Made by a program: the position numbers and the translations under genes
The notes under the pieces: generated by a model
Told to the model about the DNA's origin: nothing
Database searches by the model: none
What the model saw: the letters and a program-made list of their open reading frames with translations, nothing else
NCBI RefSeq assembly: GCF_046536515.1
Contig: NZ_JAWDMQ010000049.1
Location: 1 to 9,230, forward strand
DNA: 9,230 bases
DNA from: Caldisphaera sp046536515
GTDB lineage: Archaea; Thermoproteota; Thermoprotei_A; Sulfolobales; Acidilobaceae
Reading direction: 5' to 3'
In this document: positions 6,078-9,230 of the stretch, piece by piece
Layout of the letters: each line of letters starts with the position of its first letter
How positions within the stretch are numbered: position 1 is the stretch's first letter

Positions 6078-6749
6078 TTGTTTCAAGCAATCAGGTTTGA
6101 AAAAGTAGTACCTGAAGATAGGGACAAAATAAACAAGCTTACTGAAAATACTTGGGTATGGGGGGATTATATACCTGATTATTTTGATAGATGGATAAAA
6201 GATGGACTTTTTATAAAAGCTGTTAGCGATGGCGATATTCTTGGTATAATACATGCAAGAGTGTTTGAAGACTTTACATGGTTTGAAGGGATTAGGGTAA
6301 AACAAGAAATAAGGAGAAAAGGGGTCGGAAAGGCATTAGCTAAAAAAGCTATGGAATTAAGCCCAAAGAAAATATTTAGATTAGCAGCAAACGAGAAAAA
6401 TGTACCTTCAGTACAGCTTGCTAAAGCATTAGGATTTAAGGAGATAGATAGGTTTTATTACATAGAAGGAAAAATATACGATTTTAAACAGTTAATAAAC
6501 GAATTTAAACTAAAAGAAGTAAAAGTTAGTTTAAAAAATGTTAAAGGATATGTAGACGATTGGGTGTGGTATCCGATAAATAAGTACTCTGGAAAAATAT
6601 ATTCAAACGGTGAATTGACAATATTAGAAACAACTCCCCCATTTTTAGTTAGTGGATATTTAGAAAATATTAGACATATGAGCAGTAACTTTTCTTCAAA
6701 TTCAGAAGGTTTCATAGTATTTGAATTAAGATTAACTAACATAGCATAA
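6078..6749 (+). CDS. GNAT-family N-acetyltransferase with an extra C-terminal domain
   Basis: Acetyl-CoA-dependent acetyltransferase of the GNAT superfamily; acceptor unknown. Residues 1-130 form the GNAT fold: N-terminal strand and helix (IRFEKVVPEDRDKINKL), central strand GDILGIIHARV, the acetyl-CoA pyrophosphate-binding loop RRKGVGKA (79-86, R/Q-x-x-G-x-G/A) preceded by strand WFEGIRVKQE, and the motif-B region NVPSVQLAKALGF (108-120). Residues 131-223 are a second segment of unrecognised fold, Trp/Tyr-rich in the middle (DDWVWYP), perhaps a substrate-recognition domain or a degenerate half like those in archaeal tandem GNAT proteins. The start is TTG: a TAA at 6072-6074 closes the frame just upstream, no in-frame ATG exists nearby, and GGGGAT lies five bases before it. 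The nearby ATG at 6065 is out of frame and stops after 11 codons. It is convergent with the glycosyltransferase gene (17 bp between stops) and divergent from the DUF5320-like gene. Confidence 0.88.
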   Translation: MFQAIRFEKVVPEDRDKINKLTENTWVWGDYIPDYFDRWIKDGLFIKAVSDGDILGIIHARVFEDFTWFEGIRVKQEIRRKGVGKALAKKAMELSPKKIFRLAANEKNVPSVQLAKALGFKEIDRFYYIEGKIYDFKQLINEFKLKEVKVSLKNVKGYVDDWVWYPINKYSGKIYSNGELTILETTPPFLVSGYLENIRHMSSNFSSNSEGFIVFELRLTNIA

Positions 6750-6762
6750 ATTTAACTTCAGC

Positions 6763-6768
6763 TTTTTT
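6763..6768 (+). terminator. Possible T-tract terminator of the acetyltransferase gene
   Basis: A run of six T begins 13 bases after the acetyltransferase stop codon and overlaps the stop codon of the opposing glycosyltransferase gene. Short T tracts can terminate archaeal transcription; there is no hairpin. Weak evidence. Confidence 0.3.
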
Positions 6769-7783
6769 ATACATATAAAATGAGCGAAATTATACCAACA
6801 AGGATTTGAAGTATAAAAATAAAAATCACTACACCCCTTTCAGTTGCTTTCCCCCTTATCTTAATTAATGCCTTTATTGCTAAATGCGTTATGCTGTAAG
6901 ACCTCTCATAAGGTGGCTCTAAAGAATCGCCTTTAACTTTTCCAAAGTTCTCCTTATAAACCCCATGAAAAAGACCCCTTATAAATAAAATTAATTCAAT
7001 ATAATATAAGAAAAACATTGTTAAGCCGAACTTAGGTATATCCCCTAATATTATCATACCAGCATACAAAGCTCCAATAGCATATGTAAAAGTGTTTCCT
7101 GGGAATACTTTTGCTGGATACCAATTGTAAATTAAGAAAGCTATCAAAGCCCCCATTAATATTATGCTTACATAAACAACAATGCCTATTCCTTTAATTA
7201 ATCCAAAAATCATCGTAAATGATAATAAAATTATAGCATTACCTACTTCTAAGCCATTATAACCCGCTATCATATTGAAAGCATTGCTTGCTCCCAAAAC
7301 TCCTATAGGAATTATAATTAAAGGATATAAAATACCTAAATAAATTCTATTAAAAAAAGGTATTGATAATATATAAGAATTGTATTTTGCTATCATTAAT
7401 GGTAAAGCTATTGGTATCATAGCCAGTATCCTTATATATTGCGGTACTCCTTTTTTCCAACCCAAAATATCGTCCATAAATCCTAAAAAAGATGATAAAA
7501 CTAATAGAATAATTATTGAATAAAAATAAAGTAAATCGAAATACTTGTTTTGAGTGAAAACGTAAATTGCTTCAAATAATAGAAGACCAAATATTGAAGA
7601 TATTACAACCCAAATTCCACCAGCTTCAGCTACTTCGGGCTTATCTATTTTGTTTATATCTTTACCTACTAATCCCTGTCTTTTAGCTATTCTAATCCAA
7701 GATCTAATTATAATTAATGTCGCGAAAAAAGATATTAAAGATGATATTATTGCTAATGGTATCCCTATCAAATTTTCTCCCAT
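6767..7783 (-). CDS. UDP-GlcNAc:polyprenyl-phosphate GlcNAc-1-P transferase, AglH/Alg7-like (glycosyltransferase family 4)
   Basis: Integral membrane enzyme that transfers a sugar-1-phosphate (probably GlcNAc-1-P from UDP-GlcNAc) to a dolichyl/polyprenyl phosphate, the first committed step of lipid-linked glycan assembly for N-glycosylation. The 338 residues contain about ten hydrophobic segments and the conserved cytoplasmic motifs of the WecA/MraY/Alg7 superfamily: DKPEVAEAGG (47-56), the Mg-binding pair in GFMDDILGWKKG (101-112, D104-D105), NAFNMIAGYNGLE (167-179) and FPGNTFTYAIG (227-237), then GDIPK (247-251) and a charged loop near 270-295 (GLFHG). The eukaryote/archaea-like GYNGLE form favours AglH/Alg7 over bacterial MraY, but the donor sugar is not proven. 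The ATG start at 7783 probably yields a nearly leaderless mRNA: no ribosome-binding site is seen and a TATA-like element lies about 23 bases upstream. The gene follows a phosphodiesterase gene by 53 bp on the same strand and could also be read through from it. Confidence 0.9.
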   Translation of the reverse strand: MGENLIGIPLAIISSLISFFATLIIIRSWIRIAKRQGLVGKDINKIDKPEVAEAGGIWVVISSIFGLLLFEAIYVFTQNKYFDLLYFYSIIILLVLSSFLGFMDDILGWKKGVPQYIRILAMIPIALPLMIAKYNSYILSIPFFNRIYLGILYPLIIIPIGVLGASNAFNMIAGYNGLEVGNAIILLSFTMIFGLIKGIGIVVYVSIILMGALIAFLIYNWYPAKVFPGNTFTYAIGALYAGMIILGDIPKFGLTMFFLYYIELILFIRGLFHGVYKENFGKVKGDSLEPPYERSYSITHLAIKALIKIRGKATERGVVIFIFILQILVGIISLILYV

Positions 7784-7800
7784 ATAAATAAAAATAGGCT

Positions 7801-7811
7801 AAAATTTAAGC
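7801..7811 (-). promoter_or_regulatory. TATA-like promoter of the glycosyltransferase gene (leaderless)
   Basis: The minus strand reads GCTTAAATTTT here, about 23 bases upstream of the ATG at 7783, placing the expected transcription start at or next to the start codon. An inverted repeat lies immediately on its upstream side. Confidence 0.4.
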
Positions 7812-7813
7812 TA

Positions 7814-7837
7814 ATTGTTAACTCCCCGGTTAACAAT
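7814..7837. repeat. Perfect 9-bp inverted repeat between phosphodiesterase and glycosyltransferase genes
   Basis: ATTGTTAAC (7814-7822) and GTTAACAAT (7829-7837) are exact reverse complements around TCCCCG. Each arm contains the self-complementary hexamer GTTAAC, so it is a direct as well as an inverted repeat. It begins at the last base of the phosphodiesterase stop codon and ends next to the TATA-like element of the following gene. It may be an operator or activator site, or an RNA hairpin that protects or ends the upstream transcript. Confidence 0.65.
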
Positions 7838-9177
7838 CATTTTCCCAAAATTAATTCCTCTAAAACATTTTTAATCCTATTTATTTCTATAACTCCTTTA
7901 TACCCCTTTTCTATTGTACCTTCTGGATCATATATTGAAAATACTCCATACCAATCATGCATGGAATCATCTGGCCCTTTATCATTTTTATCTAAATACA
8001 TGTTTTTATAACCTATAGTCCCAATAGGTCTCCAATTTAAATCATCTAAATAAACTGTTAAATCTGGTGCATCTCCTTTTATTTCAGGATAAATCTCTTG
8101 AGGAGTATATGCATCGTTTTTCCATTGTTCACCTTTTGGCCCCTTAATTTTTGATATAGATTTTTTCAAATCCTTTATTAAATCTTCTACCTCTTCTTTA
8201 CCTAAAATTCCATATGGCTCTCTTCCCTTAACATTAAAGAAAAACCTAGAATAATATCCACCCCATGCCCAAACTTTTGTTTCATTCCAATCTATGTTAT
8301 CTGGAGATAAGTCTTCTCCTTCTTTTGTTTCCTTTTTAATTTTCAAAAATTCCTGTTGAATTAACCATTGATTTATTGGATATGATCCTTTCATGCTTTT
8401 AGTTCCGTGATCGCTTACTATAACGTAAATAGTATCCTTTGGTAACTCCTTAATTAAGTTTGAAAACCAATTATCTATTTTTTTATAAACATTTGGTATT
8501 GCATTGCTGAACTTTTCATGGTATTCATACCTTGGATGCGTATTATCAAAATATTTCCAGAACATATGGTGAGCTCTATCAACACCTATTTCAACATAAA
8601 TAAAGAGGTCCCAAGCTTTTTTTGTTAAATAGTTAAGAATTCTTTGGTGATTATCTATCATTTCCATTAAATCTGAATATGCCTTATCTCTGTTTTCCGT
8701 CCTATAAACAACGTCAAATATTGGTGGTTCGTTAAGTTTGTTTTCTATTTCACCTTTTAACCAAGGTGGAAAAGTATATGGTTTTTCTTTGCCAGGAGTA
8801 TTAAAATCAGTAACCATAAAACCATTAATAGGCTTTGGCGGATATGTTGGCGGTACTCCAAACAATCCCGTTTTAATATTAAATTTTGCTAGCTCATCCC
8901 ATATTGCCTTTTCTTTGACATCATTAGAATTTACTATATATGAATCAAAAGTTCCAGGCTTCCTATGCCTAAAACCATATATACCCAATTCTCCAGGTGT
9001 TTTTCCAGTAAACATAGAAATCCATGCAGGAACTGTTATTGGCGGATGACAAGTCTTCATCAAATAATTCGATGATTCTTTTGTCAATTGTCTTATAAAT
9101 TCTAATCCTTCTCCATAGTTCTCATATAAAACTCTAGGCGGCAATGAATCCAAGCCTAATACAAACACCTTTCTCAA
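7837..9177 (-). CDS. Alkaline-phosphatase-superfamily phosphodiesterase (type I phosphodiesterase/nucleotide pyrophosphatase-like)
   Basis: Two-metal hydrolase or transferase of phosphate esters, related to nucleotide pyrophosphatases and phosphopentomutase-type enzymes; substrate unknown. I start at the TTG 9177-9175 (446 residues) because GGTG (complement of 9184-9187) lies six bases upstream; a TTG at 9189 in the same frame would add four residues (MVCS) and overlap that site. All expected metal ligands can be seen: D10 in VLGLDSLPP, nucleophile T48 in PPITVPAWISMFTG (46-59), D200 and H204 in GVDRAHHMF, D256-H257 in VSDHGTKSMKG, and H407 in DSMHDWYG. The end of the chain is YGVFSIYDPEG plus a helix. 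There is no signal peptide or membrane segment, so it should be cytoplasmic. Its position 53 bp before an AglH-like gene suggests work on nucleotide sugars, polyprenyl phosphates or phospho-modified glycans, which is inference only. The gene is intact. Confidence 0.88.
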   Translation of the reverse strand: MRKVFVLGLDSLPPRVLYENYGEGLEFIRQLTKESSNYLMKTCHPPITVPAWISMFTGKTPGELGIYGFRHRKPGTFDSYIVNSNDVKEKAIWDELAKFNIKTGLFGVPPTYPPKPINGFMVTDFNTPGKEKPYTFPPWLKGEIENKLNEPPIFDVVYRTENRDKAYSDLMEMIDNHQRILNYLTKKAWDLFIYVEIGVDRAHHMFWKYFDNTHPRYEYHEKFSNAIPNVYKKIDNWFSNLIKELPKDTIYVIVSDHGTKSMKGSYPINQWLIQQEFLKIKKETKEGEDLSPDNIDWNETKVWAWGGYYSRFFFNVKGREPYGILGKEEVEDLIKDLKKSISKIKGPKGEQWKNDAYTPQEIYPEIKGDAPDLTVYLDDLNWRPIGTIGYKNMYLDKNDKGPDDSMHDWYGVFSIYDPEGTIEKGYKGVIEINRIKNVLEELILGK

Positions 9178-9204
9178 ACTACACACCAAAAAGAAAAGAA
9201 AAAA

Positions 9205-9222
9205 ATAAAAAATATATTTATT
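9205..9222 (-). promoter_or_regulatory. TATA-like promoter of the phosphodiesterase gene
   Basis: The minus strand reads AAATAAATATATTTTTTA upstream of a pyrimidine-rich leader (CTTTTCTTTTT) and the GGTG site. Spacing to the TTG at 9177 is about 38 bases. The AT-rich context makes exact placement uncertain. Confidence 0.45.
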
Positions 9223-9230
9223 TAGGTTTA

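Noticed and set aside
6060..6305. Minus-strand open frames opposite the acetyltransferase (also 6458-6742).
   Set aside because: They are antisense to the acetyl-CoA-binding GNAT gene and have no independent signals.
8738..9049. Plus-strand open frame of 103 codons opposite the phosphodiesterase.
   Set aside because: It is the shadow of a gene whose catalytic motifs are all on the minus strand.

Overview
The window looks like an AT-rich archaeal chromosome, most likely a thermophilic or acidophilic member of the Thermoproteota (Sulfolobales-like). This rests on TATA-type promoters close to start codons, GGTG/GGGG Shine-Dalgarno motifs, frequent TTG/GTG starts, a Thr/Pro-stalked and membrane-anchored ABC binding protein, an AglH-like GlcNAc-1-phosphate transferase and a DUF5320-like small protein. 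The genus cannot be fixed from the sequence alone.

Positions 1-4104 (minus strand) hold a dipeptide/oligopeptide-type (Dpp/Opp) ABC importer operon: a large anchored solute-binding protein, then a DppB-like permease, then the start of a DppC-like permease that runs off the left edge. ATPase genes are not in view. There is a second promoter and T-rich DNA between the binding protein and the permeases.

Positions 4183-4779 contain no intact gene but are not empty. On the minus strand they read as a wrecked sugar-type ABC binding-protein gene (4498-4720; in-frame stops and a frame change). It runs into a compact IS200/IS605-type remnant (about 4207-4497) with a strongly folded right end resembling a TnpB omega-RNA and right-end hairpin, but with only scraps of tnpB. 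This is the most interesting part of the window.

Positions 4780-5700 (plus) encode a GalE-like NAD-dependent sugar-nucleotide epimerase. It converges on a small DUF5320-like protein (5712-5981, minus). A divergent intergenic region with back-to-back TATA boxes and a 6-bp-arm inverted repeat separates that gene from a two-part GNAT acetyltransferase (6078-6749, plus).

Positions 6767-9177 (minus) hold an alkaline-phosphatase-superfamily phosphodiesterase, followed by a polytopic UDP-GlcNAc:polyprenyl-phosphate GlcNAc-1-P transferase (AglH/Alg7-like). A perfect 9-bp-arm inverted repeat lies exactly between them. With the epimerase, these suggest a loose neighbourhood for cell-surface glycan or glycoprotein synthesis next to a glycoprotein-type nutrient importer. 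The functional link is inference from proximity.
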